A DNA stretch of 64,000 nucleotides from positions 1,984,001 through 2,048,000 of the forward strand of contig CP077641.1 of assembly GCA_019056435.1 (NCBI GenBank), given 5' to 3'. This DNA comes from Stutzerimonas stutzeri. Its GTDB lineage: Bacteria; Pseudomonadota; Gammaproteobacteria; Pseudomonadales; Pseudomonadaceae. Below are positions 8,682 to 20,350 of this stretch, piece by piece (the first letter of the stretch is position 1; each line of letters starts with the position of its first letter). The position numbers and the translations under genes are program-made. The notes under the pieces are model-generated. The model did no database searches, was not told the origin of the DNA, and was given only the letters and a program-made list of their open reading frames with translations.

Positions 8682-11600
8682 CGGGTTTCCTCCGGTTTCA
8701 CGCGCATGAACAGCAGGTACAGGCAGGGCACCGCCAGCAGGGTCAGCAGAGTGGCAAAGCCCAGCCCGCCCATGATGGTGACCGCCATGTTGGCGAAGAA
8801 AGGGTCGAACAGCAGCGGGACCATCCCCAGCACGGTGGTGCCCGCCGCCATCATCACCGGACGTAGGCGCGAGGCCGAAGCTTCGACGATGGCGGTCAGC
8901 CGTGGGACCTCGTCGGCGATCTGTCGGTCGATCTCGTCCACCAGCACCACGGCGTTCTTGATCAGCATGCCCGTCAGGCTGAGCAGGCCTAGCAGGGCCA
9001 TGAAGCCGAATGGCTGTCCGGTGACCAGCAGGCCAAGAGTGACACCGCACAGCGCCATCGGCACCACCAGCCAGATCATCAGCGGTTGTCGAACCTTGGC
9101 GAACAACAGCACGGTGACCAGCACCATGGCGAGGTAGGGCACGGCGAGGGTGGCGGCCAGCGCCTCCTGCGCATCGGACGACTGCTCGTGGTCGCCGCCC
9201 CACTCCAGCGAATAGCCGGGCGGCAGCGACATGTCCTCGATCAGCGGGCGAATACGCTCGAAGGCATCGTTGGTGTTTTCCCCGTCACGTGGCTCGGCGC
9301 GAATCGCAATGGCGCGTTCGCGCCCGTGTCGGCGAATGGTCGAGTCCTCGGTCGCGACGTCGATGCCGTCGGCCACCTGCGCCAGGGGGACGTAGCGGTT
9401 CATCGCCGGGCTCCAGATCAGGCGCTGCATCAATTCATCCGGCTCGGCGCGGTCCTCCTCGGTCGCGCGCAACAGGATCGGGATCAGCTCGTCGCGCTCC
9501 CGGAACACGCTGACGCGCTGTCCCTCGCTGGCAACGGACAGCGCACGGGCGACGGCCTGGCGCGTGAGGCCGGCGTCGGCCAGGCGATCCAGGTCCAGGC
9601 GCGGGCGCAGCACCGGCACCGGGGCACGCCAGTCGTCGCGGATGTTGAAGACCTCGCCCTGCTCGTGAAGGATGCGCTGGCCCTCGGCGGAAAGCGCGCG
9701 CAGCTGGTCCAGGTCCGGTCCGCTGATGCGCGCTTCCAGTTTGGCCTCGGCATTGGGCCCGAACATGAACTGCGCGGCAGCGACGTCCGCCGAGGGGTAG
9801 CGTCCTGGCAGCGTCTGGTTCACGTCTCGCACCAGATCGGCGATCACCTCGGCATCTTCGGTGCGCACCAGAAAGTGCATCAGCGAGGGGTTCGGCTGCT
9901 CCGGTGCATAGGTCAGCATGAAGCGCGAGGCGCCGGCGCCGACGAAGGTGGAAACGTCCGTCACGCCCTCGAGTTCGTGCAGATAGCCCTCGACCTCCTT
10001 GGCGGTGCGGCTGGTGTCGCGGATATGCGTGCCCTGCGGCAGGAACAGGTTGACGTAGAAGATCGGCGTGCTCGATGGCGGAAAGAAGCTCTGCGGGACG
10101 CGGCTGAAGCCCAGCACGCTGAGGACGGTGAGGATCACCAGCACGCCAACGGTCAGCCAGGGGTGGGCGAGCACGCCGCCGGCGATTCGCCGGTAGCGGT
10201 TGTAGACCGGCCCGCTGTAGGCCTCGTCCTGGCCTTCGCCCGCCGTATCCCGGTCGCCCTTGCGCTCGAGCAGGTAATGGCCGAACAGCGGCACGACCAG
10301 CAGCGCGAGCAGCCAGCTCAGCAGCAGGGAAGTGGCGATGACGAAGAACAGCGAGAAGAGGAATTCGCCCGTCGTGTCCTGCGACAGGCCGATCCCGGCG
10401 AAGGCCAGGATGCCGATGATGGTCGCGCCCAGCAGCGACCACTGCGTCTGCTGCAACGTTTTGCGTGAGGCCTCGAGAATGCTGCGCCCACGCTGCTTCT
10501 CGATCAGCATGCCGTCGCAGACCACCACCGCGTTGTCCACCAGCATGCCCATGGCGATGATCAGCGCGCCCAGTGAAATGCGCTCCAGCTCGATACCGGC
10601 CAGCCACATCACCAGCAGCGTGCCGAGCACGGTGAGAAACAGCACGGCGCCGATGATCACCCCGGCGCGCAGCCCCATTGCCAGGCAGAGCACGCCCACC
10701 ACGATCGCGACCGAGAGGAACACGTTGAGCGCGAAGCTGTTGACCGATTCGTTGACGATGCTGTGCTGCTGGTAGAGCGGGTGCAGCTCTGCGCCCAGCG
10801 GCATGCGGGGCTGCATGGCCTCCAGCGCCGCCTCGACGCTCTGTCCGACCTCGACGATGTTGCTTCCGGAGACGCCGCTGATGCCAATCGTCAACGCAGG
10901 CTCGCCGTTATGCCGGATCAGCTGGCGTGGCCGCTCGGCGTAGTCGCGGCGAATGGTCGCGATGGAGCCGAGATCGACGCTCTGCGGCCCCTGGCCGACC
11001 GGCAAGGCGCGCAGGGCGTCGAGCGAGTTAAAGGCGCCGGTGGGGCGGATGGTGACGAAGTATTCGCCGGCCCGCACGCCACCGGCATCGACCGCTGCGT
11101 CGGCGTCCCCCAGCGCGGCGATGAATTCCTCGGGCGAGAGGTTCAGGGCCGCCAGCCGCGCCTGGTCGACTTCCACCAGGATGCGTTCCTCGCGCACGCC
11201 CGCGATCTCGACCTGGCCCACGCCGTCGGCGGTGATCAACCCGCGGCGCAGGTCCTTGGCGACCTCATGCAACTCCCTCAGCGTCAGGCCTTCGCCGGTC
11301 AGGGCGAAAAATGCCATAGACGTCGCCGAAGTCGTCGTTGACCAGTGGCGGATCGATCCCCGGCGGCAGCTCCTGCTGGGCATCGCCGACCTTGTTGCGC
11401 AGCTGGTCCCAGATCTGGTCGAGCTCATCGCCGGAATAGCTGTCCTGGATTTCCACACGAATTTCGGCCTGGCCGATCATCGAGCGCGAGCGGATCTCCT
11501 TGACCTCGGCCAGCTCCTGGATCGCGCTTTCCATGGGTTCGGTCACCTCCTGCTCGACCTCGAGCGCGGTTGCGCCGGGGTACTGGACCGTGACGATCGC

Positions 11601-11732
11601 TTCCTTGATGGTGAATTCCGGGTCTTCCAGCCGGCCCATTTCAAAGAAGGCGAGCACGCCGCCGACCAGGCAGATGAGGACCAGCAGCCAGACGTTGACC
11701 GGTTTGCAGATGGCGTAGCGGGCCAGATCCAT
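8678..11732 (-). pseudogene. RND efflux transporter permease, one frameshift
   Basis: Inner-membrane proton-driven pump of the HAE-type RND family, about 1,017 residues when the frame is restored. The first ~140 residues, starting [17 protein letters not shown] at 11732, end in DDFGDVYGIF. The frame then shifts at the five-A run 11307-11311, after which the protein continues FALTGEGLTLRELHEVA to the stop at 8678. Everything downstream is intact, including the second half with the GGDHEQSSDAQEAL and membrane-helix motifs (GLLSLTGMLIKNAVVLVDE). The adaptor stop and this start overlap by one base. One homopolymer error would explain the break; a truly broken gene is the alternative. Confidence 0.85.
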
Positions 11733-12832
11733 CAGTGCGTGCCCGCGCTCTGGTCGCGCCGCTCGGCCTTGATCGCCTGGCCGTCGGCGAGCTTGCTACC
11801 CCCGGCGGCGATTACCAGCATCTCCTCCGCGAGGTCGCCGCTGATGATCGCCTGGTCCTGCTCGATGCGTTCGAGGCGGACGTCCTCCCGCCGCGCCTGG
11901 CCGTCGACGGCCGCCCAGATGAAGTGGTTGCCGTCGGGCGCCGTCTGGATGGCATTGAGCGTCACGTGAAAGCGCGGTGGGCGGTCCTGTTCGAGCGGGG
12001 CCGGGCGCTGCAGCCGGACGCGCACGGCCATGCCTGGGAGCAGGTTGTAGCCCTCCGGCGGTTCGCCCTGCAGGATCAGGCGATAGGTGCGCGAGCCCTC
12101 GCGCGGTTGCGTACTGTGCTCCTTGTAATGCAGGTCAAGGGTGACGCCAGCGATCACCAGCTCGCCTTCGGCCTGCAACTCGGCATTCAGAGGCACGCTC
12201 AGCGCCGCGGTTTCGGGCAGGTCGACGCCCACCTCGACGTGCTGGTTGTTCTGCAGTTCCAGTATGGGGGTGCCGACGCTGACGACCATGTCCGGTTCTG
12301 CCAGACGCTGAGCCACCACGCCGTCAAAGGGGGCGTTGAGCGTGCTGTGCTGGATGTCGCGCTGTGCGCTGTCACGAGCCACCCGCGCCGCCACGACGTT
12401 GGCCTGCAGAGGCTCGACGGCGGCCGGCGCGAGGATGCCCTCGGCCAGCAGCGCCCGCTTGCGGGTCAGGTCCGCTTCCAGCTGGCGCAACCGTGCTGTC
12501 GCCTCGCGCTGCTGGAGTTCGTAGTCGGTGCGATCGAGCTGCGCCAGCGGCTGGCCCGCCTCGACGCGCGTGCCTTCGTCCACCAGGATGCGTTCGATAC
12601 GCCCGGCGACCTGGAAGGCGAGCTGCGTGGTGGTGACGCTTTCCACCACACCGGGGAAGCGCAGCGCCTCCGGTGCCGGATCCACGCGGCGCAGCGGTTC
12701 GACATAGGCGATGCGTGGCGGGACTTCGGCTGGCGCCTCGTCCTCGGCGCAAGCGGACAGGATCAGCGGCAGGCAGACCAGCGCCAGACGGCGCAGGGTG
12801 TGAAAGCGGCTTCGGGGCTCTAGCGATGACAT
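11732..12832 (-). CDS. RND efflux periplasmic adaptor (membrane-fusion lipoprotein)
   Basis: A 366-residue HlyD/AcrA-type adaptor, first gene of the efflux operon. The lipobox ends at Cys28 (LILSAC). The order is typical: beta-barrel strand, biotinyl-lipoyl half ([25 protein letters not shown]), a helical hairpin from about 105 to 165, the second lipoyl half ([20 protein letters not shown]), then the membrane-proximal domain. It overlaps the pump gene by one base. A regulator is not adjacent, and the divergent neighbour is ftnA. The set is intact apart from the frameshift in the pump. Confidence 0.9.
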   Translation of the reverse strand: MSSLEPRSRFHTLRRLALVCLPLILSACAEDEAPAEVPPRIAYVEPLRRVDPAPEALRFPGVVESVTTTQLAFQVAGRIERILVDEGTRVEAGQPLAQLDRTDYELQQREATARLRQLEADLTRKRALLAEGILAPAAVEPLQANVVAARVARDSAQRDIQHSTLNAPFDGVVAQRLAEPDMVVSVGTPILELQNNQHVEVGVDLPETAALSVPLNAELQAEGELVIAGVTLDLHYKEHSTQPREGSRTYRLILQGEPPEGYNLLPGMAVRVRLQRPAPLEQDRPPRFHVTLNAIQTAPDGNHFIWAAVDGQARREDVRLERIEQDQAIISGDLAEEMLVIAAGGSKLADGQAIKAERRDQSAGTH

Positions 12833-13038
12833 CCAGACTCCTGCGCGAGGTTCCGGAGCGGGACGCTCACGGATCGGGCAACAGTCTCAATAGAACGCGC
12901 GGTCTACTCGGGAGTTCGCTGATCGATACGCTGACTGATCGGTCCGTCCGGCCTGCGGCAACGGGTATGCGCTTGGTCGCGCGCGGATTGGGCGTATCAT
13001 GGGGCGGCGTTTCAATGTCAGTGCCGGAGAGGGTCGCT

Positions 13039-13506
13039 ATGCAAGGTCAGCCACAGGTCATCGAATATCTCAAAGAACTGCTGCGCGGAGAGCTGGCGGC
13101 GCGCGATCAGTATTTCCTGCACTCACGCATGTATGCCGACTGGGGTTTCACCAAGCTCTACGAGCGGATCAATCATGAGATGGAGGAAGAGACCGAGCAC
13201 GCCGACGCGCTGCTCAAACGCATCCTCTTCCTCGAAGGCACGCCGGACATGACGCCCGAAGCGATTCATCCTGGCCATACGGTGCCGGACATGCTGCGTA
13301 GCGACCTGGCCTTGGAATACAAGGTCCGTGAAGCCCTGGCCAAGGGCATCACCCTCGCCGAGCAGCACGGCGACTACCAGACACGTGAAATCCTGGAGCT
13401 GCAATTGCTCGATACCGAGGAAGATCACGCGTACTGGCTGGAGCAGCAACTCGCGATGATCGATCGCATCGGGTTGCAGAATTACCTGCAGACGCAGGCC
13501 AGCTGA
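13039..13506 (+). CDS. ftnA: bacterial ferritin FtnA (bacterioferritin family lacking heme Met)
   Basis: A 155-residue four-helix iron-storage protein. Ferroxidase ligands are visible: Glu18 and Glu51 with His54, then a Glu/His set in the C-terminal half ([13 protein letters not shown]). Bacterioferritins ligate heme with a Met at position 52 between subunits. Here residue 52 is Thr (EEETEHAD), as in the P. aeruginosa protein first named BfrA and later recognised as the heme-free ferritin FtnA. The start at 13039 is preceded by GAGAGG. An upstream in-frame extension exists but is not conserved. A possible promoter, TTGGTC-N16-TATCAT, lies just upstream at about 12973-13000. Confidence 0.88.
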   Translation: MQGQPQVIEYLKELLRGELAARDQYFLHSRMYADWGFTKLYERINHEMEEETEHADALLKRILFLEGTPDMTPEAIHPGHTVPDMLRSDLALEYKVREALAKGITLAEQHGDYQTREILELQLLDTEEDHAYWLEQQLAMIDRIGLQNYLQTQAS

Positions 13507-13513
13507 TTCGATA

Positions 13514-13547
13514 CGAGGCCAGGCGCGACGCCTGGCCTCGTCGTTTT
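13514..13547. terminator. rho-independent terminator between convergent genes
   Basis: CGAGGCCAGGCG at 13514-13525 pairs perfectly with CGCCTGGCCTCG at 13529-13540 across a three-base loop, followed by TCGTTTT. It lies between ftnA and the convergent chemoreceptor gene and could serve ftnA on the plus strand. Confidence 0.85.
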
Positions 13548-13554
13548 GGCTGGG

Positions 13555-15477
13555 TCAGATGCGGAAGCGGCTGACCATGGACTGCAGCTGACTGCCCAGC
13601 CGAGCCAGTTCGACACTGGACGACGCGGTTTCCTCGCTGGCAGCTGCGGCCTGCTCGGACAGGTCCCGCACATTCACCACGCTGCGACTGATTTCCTCGG
13701 CAACCGCGCTCTGCTCTTCGGCGGCCGTAGCGATCTGCTGGTTCATGGCTTGAATGTTGGAGACGGTATGGGTGATGCGCGCCAGTGACGTACCGGCGCG
13801 GCGCGTCAGCTCCACGCTGCTCTCGGTGAGGTCGCGGCTGTTCTGCATGATCGCGGCGACCTGTTGCGTGCCGCCTTGCAGCGCGGTGACGAGCTGCTCG
13901 ATTTCTTCGGTCGATTTCTGGGTGCGCTGCGCCAGGCCGCGTACCTCGTCGGCAACCACGGCGAACCCGCGACCGGCTTCACCGGCGCGCGCAGCTTCGA
14001 TCGCGGCGTTGAGTGCCAGCAGGTTGGTCTGCTCGGCGACCGCGCGGATCACGTTCATCACGCTGCCGATCTTGTCGCTGTCGCTTTGCAGGACAACCAT
14101 CGCGTCGGAAGACCGGATGACTTCGCCGGCCATGCGCTCGATCTGAGCAACCACTTCGGCGACGACGCGGTCGCCCTCGCGGGCTTCGTGATCCGCCTCG
14201 GTGGCCGCCTGCGCCGCCTGTTCGGCATTGCGCGCGACTTCCTGAACGGTTGCCGACATCTCGTGCATGGCGGTGGCGACCTGGTCGGTTTCTTCCTTCT
14301 GGCTGTTCACGCCGGCGCTGGTCTGGGTGGTTACGGCCGACAGCTCCTCGGCCGCGCTGCTGATCTGGCTGACACCGTCGCGGATACCGCCGATCAGCTC
14401 GCGCAGCGTGGTGCCCATCTGCTGGATGCCTTGCTGCAGCACGCCCAGTTCGTCACGACGCGTGACCTTCGCGGTGGCGGTCAGATCGCCGGAAGCGATG
14501 CGCTCGACATCGGCCAGCGTGGTGCGCAGCGGCAGGATGATCTGGCGCGTGATCAGCCACGCCGCGAGGATACCCAGCAACAAGGCCAGCAGGGTGCTGA
14601 CGATCAGGCGGTTGCGCGCTTCGCCGCTTTCGATGTCGAGGCGGTCCAGCTGGAACTGATAGAGGGCATCGCTCAAGCGGACGATTTCTTTCTGCTGTTC
14701 GGTCATCTCCTGGCGTGCCTTGGCGATGGCCTGGGTCGCGCCGACGAAGGTTTCGATGGCGCTTCGGTAGTCACTCAGCACCGTGCGGATCTGCTCGACG
14801 GCGTCGCGGCTGGTCTGATCGAACTGGCTGCGGTACTGATCCAGCGTCGCGACGGCCGTGTCGAGCTGTGCATAGACGGCCTGGATGTTGTCCGCGGTAG
14901 TGGCGGCCAGGTAGACGCGCAGCAGGTACTGCGCGTGCTTGATGTCTTCACGCATCTGCGTGACGGCGCGGTATTGCTCGAAACGCTGCGGCTCGTACTC
15001 GGGCAGCTGCAGGGCGCGTGCGTTGAGCGCGCCGGTCAGGCTGTCCAGCTTGACGGCGGCGGCGCCCATGCTCCGCTGCGCGCCGTTGGCGGCGACATAG
15101 GCCTGGCGCATGTCGTTCAACGAGTGCTGGTACTGCTCGTTGTAGCCGGCCTGCTCCTTGAGCATCGCGACGTTGATCGGATTCTTGAAGGTGTTGAGCA
15201 GCTTGGTCTGCTGAGCCAGGTAAATGCCCAGGTTCTTGTCCAGGCGCTCGGTGGATTCGGCATCGCCGTTGGCCAGCATGAATTGCAGGCGTGCGATGCG
15301 AAGGTTCGTCAGGGTGTTGTTGAGCTGAGATATCTCGGTCATCCAGCCACTGCGCTGGATCACGCTGCCAAGACTGCCCCAGCCGTTCCAGGCCAGGATC
15401 AGTGTGAGAACCAATACCGCGCCAAAGCCCAGTGACAGCTTTCGGCTGACGCCAATGTTGCCAAACCAGTTGTTCAT
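13555..15477 (-). CDS. methyl-accepting chemotaxis protein with large helical (HBM-like) sensor
   Basis: A 640-residue chemoreceptor. TM1 lies at about residues 14-34 and TM2 near 287-310. Between them is a ~250-residue all-helical periplasmic sensor of the size and character of the helical bimodular domain. After HAMP, the signalling domain has the tip [18 protein letters not shown] at about 480. The C-terminus ends [10 protein letters not shown], with no CheR-tethering pentapeptide. Ligands of HBM receptors are often organic acids or amines, but this one's cannot be read from sequence. A strong FliA-type promoter match lies upstream. Confidence is high for the class and moderate for HBM. 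Confidence 0.92.
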   Translation of the reverse strand: MNNWFGNIGVSRKLSLGFGAVLVLTLILAWNGWGSLGSVIQRSGWMTEISQLNNTLTNLRIARLQFMLANGDAESTERLDKNLGIYLAQQTKLLNTFKNPINVAMLKEQAGYNEQYQHSLNDMRQAYVAANGAQRSMGAAAVKLDSLTGALNARALQLPEYEPQRFEQYRAVTQMREDIKHAQYLLRVYLAATTADNIQAVYAQLDTAVATLDQYRSQFDQTSRDAVEQIRTVLSDYRSAIETFVGATQAIAKARQEMTEQQKEIVRLSDALYQFQLDRLDIESGEARNRLIVSTLLALLLGILAAWLITRQIILPLRTTLADVERIASGDLTATAKVTRRDELGVLQQGIQQMGTTLRELIGGIRDGVSQISSAAEELSAVTTQTSAGVNSQKEETDQVATAMHEMSATVQEVARNAEQAAQAATEADHEAREGDRVVAEVVAQIERMAGEVIRSSDAMVVLQSDSDKIGSVMNVIRAVAEQTNLLALNAAIEAARAGEAGRGFAVVADEVRGLAQRTQKSTEEIEQLVTALQGGTQQVAAIMQNSRDLTESSVELTRRAGTSLARITHTVSNIQAMNQQIATAAEEQSAVAEEISRSVVNVRDLSEQAAAASEETASSSVELARLGSQLQSMVSRFRI

Positions 15478-15538
15478 TCAGGTACCACGTGAGGAGACGA
15501 TTCAGGGGTGGCGGTCCGTCGCCGATCAGAAGCGCCCG

Positions 15539-15565
15539 CTATCGGCAGGGCGCTCCAGTGCTTTA
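15539..15565 (-). promoter_or_regulatory. candidate FliA (sigma-28) promoter
   Basis: Read on the minus strand, TAAAGCAC, an 11-base spacer and GCCGATAG give a close match to TAAAGTTT-N11-GCCGATAA. It lies about 60-90 bases before the chemoreceptor start at 15477, so flagellar-class expression is likely. Confidence 0.65.
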
Positions 15566-15639
15566 GGTGTAACGCTGCATGTCGTCAGCAAGGCGACGAG
15601 CGGTTGCCGGGCCGCCGCGAAGGCCCGGCGCGCTACGCA

Positions 15640-17221
15640 TCAGTCGCGGGCGATGTTGGCCACGGCCGTCGCCGGAGCGGACAGCTGCAAACGCTCGCTG
15701 GTCATGGCGCGGATTTCTTCGGTCAGGGCGGCGTCCTCGTTCAGCGAGCGGCCATAGGCGGGGGAAGATCGCCTTCAGCTTCGCTTGCCACTGCGGGGTT
15801 TCGACCTGTTGCTTGAAGGTCGTCTGCAGCAGCTTGAGCATGATCGGTGCGGCTGTTGACGCACCCGGCGAGGCGCCGAGCAGGGCGGCGATGGAGCCGT
15901 CCGCCGCGCTGACGATCTCGGTGCCGAACTGCAGCACACCACCTTTCTCCGGGTCGTTCTTGATGATCTGGACGCGCTGCCCGGCGGTGATCAATTCCCA
16001 GTCTTCGGCCTCGGCCTGCGGGAAGTACGCCTTCAGTTCGGCGATGCGGTCCTCCTGGCTCAGCATCAGCTGGCCGATCAGATATTGGCTCAGGTCGAGG
16101 TTGTCCAGGCCGGCCTGGACCATGGGCAGCGCATTGTCGGTGCTCATCGAACCGGGCAGATCCATCAGCGAGCCGTTTTTCAGGAACTTGCTGGAGAAGG
16201 TCGCGAAGGGTCCGAACAGCAGGACCTTCTCACCCTCGATCACACGCGTGTCCAGGTGCGGTACGGACATGGGCGGCGAGCCGACCGAGGCCAGGCCGTA
16301 GACCTTGGCCTGGTGCTGGGCGACGACGTCAGGGGTTGCGTGTCATCAGGAACTGGCCGCCCACCGGGAAACCGGCGTAGCCCTTGGCTTCCGGGATGTC
16401 GGCCATCTGCAGCAGCTTCAGGGCGCCGCCGCCGGCACCGATGAACACGAAGCGCGCCTTGACGCTGGTCTGCGCTTCGTCGTTGGCGAGGTCGGCAGAG
16501 ACCACGGTCCAGGTGCCGTCCGCGTTGCGCGTGATGTCGCGGACTTCGTGTTGCAGCTGCATCGTGACCTGTTCGCTCTTGCCGAGGGCTTCGAACAGTT
16601 GACGGGTGATTTCTCCAAAATTGACGTCGGTGCCAAGGGGCATCCGTGTCGCAGCGACCGGCTGATCGGCGTCGCGGCCGTTCATGATCAGGGTACCCAT
16701 TCGCCGATCTGCTGCGGCTGCTCGGAATACTCCATCCCGCGGAACAGCGGGCTCTGCTGCAGCGCGGCGTGGCGCTTGCGCAGGAACTCGATGTTGTCCT
16801 CGCCCCAGACGAAGCTCATGTGCGGGACGGCATTGATGAAGCGGCGCGGCTCCTGCAGCACGCCGCGCTCCACCTGGTGGGCCCAGAACTGCTTGGAGAG
16901 TTCGAACGACTCGGCAATGCTCACGGCCTTGCTGATGTCGATGCTGCCGTCCGCTTTCTGCGGCGTGTAGTTCAGTTCGCAGAAGGCCGAGTGCCCGGTA
17001 CCGGCGTTGTTCCACGCGTTCGAGCTTTCGTCGGCGACGCTGGGCAGGCGCTCGTGGACTTCGAGGGTCCAGTCCGGCTCCAGTTCGTGCAGGTAGGTCG
17101 CCAGGGTGGCGCTCATGATGCCGCCGCCGATCAGCAGGACGTCGACGGTCTTTTCCGGTTCGTTGGGCTTGGAGCAGGCGATCAGTGTCGTGCACATGAA
17201 CGCCAGGATCAGTTTCTTCAT
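15640..17221 (-). pseudogene. mqo: malate:quinone oxidoreductase, three frameshifts
   Basis: FAD-dependent membrane-associated enzyme that oxidises malate to oxaloacetate with quinone, part of the TCA cycle. Joined across three indels it is about 527 residues, normal for the family. The N-terminus [19 protein letters not shown] is lipoprotein-like. The FAD motif [18 protein letters not shown] and the MQO signatures [18 protein letters not shown] and GQFLMTRNP are present. Breaks, from the 5' end, are a missing G in 16691-16693, an extra A at 16331, and an extra G in the run 15760-15764. The true C-terminus after repair is [20 protein letters not shown], ending at 15640. All sequence between breaks is conserved, so sequencing error is the favoured explanation. 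Confidence 0.88.
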
Positions 17222-17480
17222 CGGTGGTTCTGTTTGCCTGTTGAGGTATGCGAATGAACGGCAACCGCTCAGCGGACCGCTGAGGGCTGGCCCTCGTGGT
17301 CGGTAAGCGGCGCGTTCGGAAAGGCCTGTGGCCCGGATGCAAGGCGGCGGGACCGGCTCCGGACTTAAATCCGGTGACCGAACGGGGCGGGGTTCGCCGC
17401 GCCCGCCTTTGCGAGGGGCGCGGATTCTATTAGGGAGCTAAGTATTTGGCAACGGCATCCCGGCGGCTCGTTCGGATCCC

Positions 17481-17897
17481 TTACTCGTTCTGTTCCGTGT
17501 GGCAGCAACCACCGGATTCCAGGTCCCTGAGGATCGGGCAATCGGGGCGCTGGTCGCCGTGGCAGGTTTCGACCAGCTCCTGCAGGGTGTCGCGCAGCCC
17601 CACCAACTCGGCGATCTTCTGGTCGAGCGCTTCGATATGGGCACCGGCAAGGGCCTTCACGTCGGCGCTGGCTCGCTGGCGGTCCTGCCACAGGGCCAGC
17701 AGCTTGCTCACTTCCTCCAGCGAGAAGCCCATGTCCCGCGAACGCTTGATGAAAGCGAGCCGGTGCAGGTCTTCCTCCGTGTAGTGACGGTAGCCGTTGG
17801 CGCTGCGGCCGGCTGGCGAAATGAGATCGATCGATTCGTAATAGCGGATCATTTTCGCCGAAAGTCCGCTCTTCTTGGCTGCCTGGCCGATGTTCAT
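17481..17897 (-). CDS. cueR: Cu(I)-responsive MerR-family regulator CueR
   Basis: A 138-residue MerR-type activator. It has the N-terminal winged helix (MNIGQAAKKSGLSAKMIRYYE), a long dimerisation helix, and the metal loop with Cys112 and Cys120 at exactly the E. coli CueR spacing. A C-terminal CCH motif follows, as in many pseudomonad CueRs. The start is preceded by GGAG. It lies 40 bases downstream of copA on the same strand, so it is probably co-transcribed with its own target. The upstream stretch 17222-17480 holds only weak hairpins and no gene. Confidence 0.93.
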   Translation of the reverse strand: MNIGQAAKKSGLSAKMIRYYESIDLISPAGRSANGYRHYTEEDLHRLAFIKRSRDMGFSLEEVSKLLALWQDRQRASADVKALAGAHIEALDQKIAELVGLRDTLQELVETCHGDQRPDCPILRDLESGGCCHTEQNE

Positions 17898-17937
17898 GCA
17901 GGGCTCCAGGAAACGATGAGGTCGGGCGGGGCGCGCA

Positions 17938-20319
17938 TTACGGCCCGGGCTTCCAGCGCTTGAGTAGCAGGGCGTTGCTGACTACGCTGACGCTGGACAG
18001 CGCCATCGCTGCGCCGGCAACCACCGGACTGAGCAGGCCGAAGGCCGCCAGCGGAATGCCCACCAGATTGTAGATGAACGCCCAGAACAGGTTTTGCTGG
18101 ATCTTGCGATAGGTGCGGCGGCTGATTTCCAGCGCCGCCGGCACCAGCCTCGGGTCGCCGCGCATGAGCGTGATGCCGGCCGCGTGCATCGCCACGTCGG
18201 TGCCGCCGCCCATGGCGATACCCACGTCCGCCGCAGCCAGCGCCGGGGCATCGTTGATGCCGTCACCGACCATGGCCACCACCGCACCCTTGTTTTTCAA
18301 GTCGGCGACCGTGGCCGCCTTGTCCGCCGGCAGCACTTCGGCGTGCACGCTGTCGATGTGCAGGGCTTCGGCGACGACCCGCGCGCTGCCGCGGTTGTCG
18401 CCGGTGATCAGGTGGCTGCGAATAGCCCTGGCGTTCAAGGCGGCCACGGCGTCGGCCGCGCCCTCCTTGAGGCTGTCGCCAAAGGCGATGAGCCCGAGCA
18501 CGTGCGGCTGCGGTGCGGTTTCGATCAGCCAGGAGAGGGTGCGACCCTCGTCCTCCCATTCCTGGGCGCGGTTGGCCAGATGCCCCGGCTCGAGACCGTT
18601 CTCGTCCAGCAGCCGGCGGTTGCCCAACGCGAGCGAACGGCCATCGAGCTCGCCGGCAATGCCACGTCCGGTCAATGACTGGCTGCGGGTGACGTCGGCC
18701 GTCTCGAGGTGCAGTTCTTCACAACGCTCCAGCACGGCGCGGGCGAGCGGGTGCTCACTGCCGCGTTGCAATGCACCGGCCTGACGCAGCAGCGTGGCTT
18801 CGTCCCCGTCGATCGCATGGAGATGGACGATGCGAGGCTTACCCGAGGTCAGGGTGCCGGTCTTGTCGAAGGCGACGGCGGTCACCGCGTGGGCGACTTC
18901 AAGCGCCTCGGCGTCCTTGATCAGGATGCCGTGGCGCGCCGCGACGCCAGTGCCGGCCATGATCGCGGCAGGCGTCGCCAGGCCCAGGGCGCAGGGGCAG
19001 GCGATGACCAGCACAGCGACCGCGTTGATCAGCGCCACCTCCGCCGGTGCGCCAGTCAGCAGCCAACCGGCCAGCGTCAACAGGGCGATGACCAGCACCG
19101 CCGGGACGAACACCTGGCTGACCCGGTCCACCAGCTTCTGGATCGGCGCCTTGGCGGCCTGGGCGTCTTCCACCAGACGAATGATGCGCGCCAGCACTGT
19201 CTCGCCGCCCAGCGCAGTGGTACGTACCAGCAAGCGGCCTTCGCCGTTGATGGCCCCGCCGGTGACGCGGTCTCCAGGGGCCTTGGGCACCGGCAGGCTT
19301 TCACCGCTGATCAGGGCTTCGTCGGCTTGGCTTTCGCCTTCGATGACTTCGCCGTCAACCGGGAAACGCTCGCCCGGGCGGACCAGCACCCGGTCGTCCA
19401 GGCGCAGGGCAGCGATGGCGACCTCTTCCTCGCGGCCGTCGATGATCCGCGTGGCGCGGTCCGGGCGCAGGGCTTCAAGGGCACGGATCGCCGCACTGGT
19501 CTGACGCTTGGCGCGGCTTTCCAGGTATTTGCCGAGCAGTACCAGGGCGATGACTACCGCCGAGGCCTCGAAGTACAGATGCGGCATTTGTCCGGCAGGT
19601 GCCGCCCACCATTGGTACAGGCTCAGGCCGTAGCCGGCGCTGGTGCCAATGGCCACCAGCAGGTCCATGTTGCCCGCGCCGGCGCGCACGGCCTTCCAGC
19701 CCGCGACGTAGAACCGTGCCCCGAGGATGAACTGCACAGGTGTCGCCAGGAGAAACTGCACCCAGGGCGGTAGCATCCAGTGCTGGCCAATCAGGTCGCC
19801 GAACATGGGCACCACCAAGGGGGCGGCCAGCAGGAGCGCAGCGATGACGGTCAGCCGTTCGCGGCGAAGGCGGCGCTCGCCCTCGTCGACGGCGGGGCGC
19901 TCCTCGTCCAGCGGTTGCGCCTGATAACCGGCGTTTTCGACCGCCTGGATCAGCAGGGCGGGGTCCGGTGCGCCCAGCACCTCGATGCGGGCGCGCTCGC
20001 TGGCCAGGTTCACCGAGGCGCTGCGCACGCCGGGGACTTTCAGCAGGGCACGCTCAACGCGACCCACGCAGCTGGCACAGGTCATGCCGCCGATCGCCAG
20101 CTCCAGCGTCTGCGCCGGTACGCTGTAGCCGGCCTTCTCGACTGCCTGCACCAGGCCGGCGAGATCGACGGCGTGCGCGTCCACTCGCACCTGTTCGGCG
20201 GCGAGGTTGACCTCGGCGCGGTCGACGCCAGGCACCTTGAGCAGCGCCCGCTCGACGCGTCCGGCGCAACTGGCGCAGGTCATGCCGCTGATGGGCAAGG
20301 TGTAAGGGGTACCGGACAT
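17938..20319 (-). CDS. copA: Cu(I)-exporting P1B-type ATPase CopA
   Basis: A 793-residue inner-membrane copper pump. Two N-terminal heavy-metal-associated domains each carry GMTCASC. Eight membrane helices follow, with the ion-binding Cys-Pro-Cys at 441-443 ([13 protein letters not shown]), the actuator motif SGESLPV, the phosphorylation Asp at about 485 in DKTGT, the nucleotide-domain SEHPLA, and [10 protein letters not shown]. The C-terminal helices contain the YN and MxxSS residues ([21 protein letters not shown]) typical of Cu(I) transporters. GGAG lies before the ATG at 20319. It is controlled by the CueR-like box upstream and linked to cueR downstream. Confidence 0.95.
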   Translation of the reverse strand: MSGTPYTLPISGMTCASCAGRVERALLKVPGVDRAEVNLAAEQVRVDAHAVDLAGLVQAVEKAGYSVPAQTLELAIGGMTCASCVGRVERALLKVPGVRSASVNLASERARIEVLGAPDPALLIQAVENAGYQAQPLDEERPAVDEGERRLRRERLTVIAALLLAAPLVVPMFGDLIGQHWMLPPWVQFLLATPVQFILGARFYVAGWKAVRAGAGNMDLLVAIGTSAGYGLSLYQWWAAPAGQMPHLYFEASAVVIALVLLGKYLESRAKRQTSAAIRALEALRPDRATRIIDGREEEVAIAALRLDDRVLVRPGERFPVDGEVIEGESQADEALISGESLPVPKAPGDRVTGGAINGEGRLLVRTTALGGETVLARIIRLVEDAQAAKAPIQKLVDRVSQVFVPAVLVIALLTLAGWLLTGAPAEVALINAVAVLVIACPCALGLATPAAIMAGTGVAARHGILIKDAEALEVAHAVTAVAFDKTGTLTSGKPRIVHLHAIDGDEATLLRQAGALQRGSEHPLARAVLERCEELHLETADVTRSQSLTGRGIAGELDGRSLALGNRRLLDENGLEPGHLANRAQEWEDEGRTLSWLIETAPQPHVLGLIAFGDSLKEGAADAVAALNARAIRSHLITGDNRGSARVVAEALHIDSVHAEVLPADKAATVADLKNKGAVVAMVGDGINDAPALAAADVGIAMGGGTDVAMHAAGITLMRGDPRLVPAALEISRRTYRKIQQNLFWAFIYNLVGIPLAAFGLLSPVVAGAAMALSSVSVVSNALLLKRWKPGP

Positions 20320-20350
20320 GAGGATTCTCCGAATGGCCTGTTGCTGCGCA

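Noticed and set aside
11300..11320. Programmed frameshift in the RND pump
   Set aside because: There is a run of five T on the coding strand but no typical slippery heptamer, downstream pseudoknot or internal Shine-Dalgarno element visible, and similar breaks occur in unrelated genes of the window.
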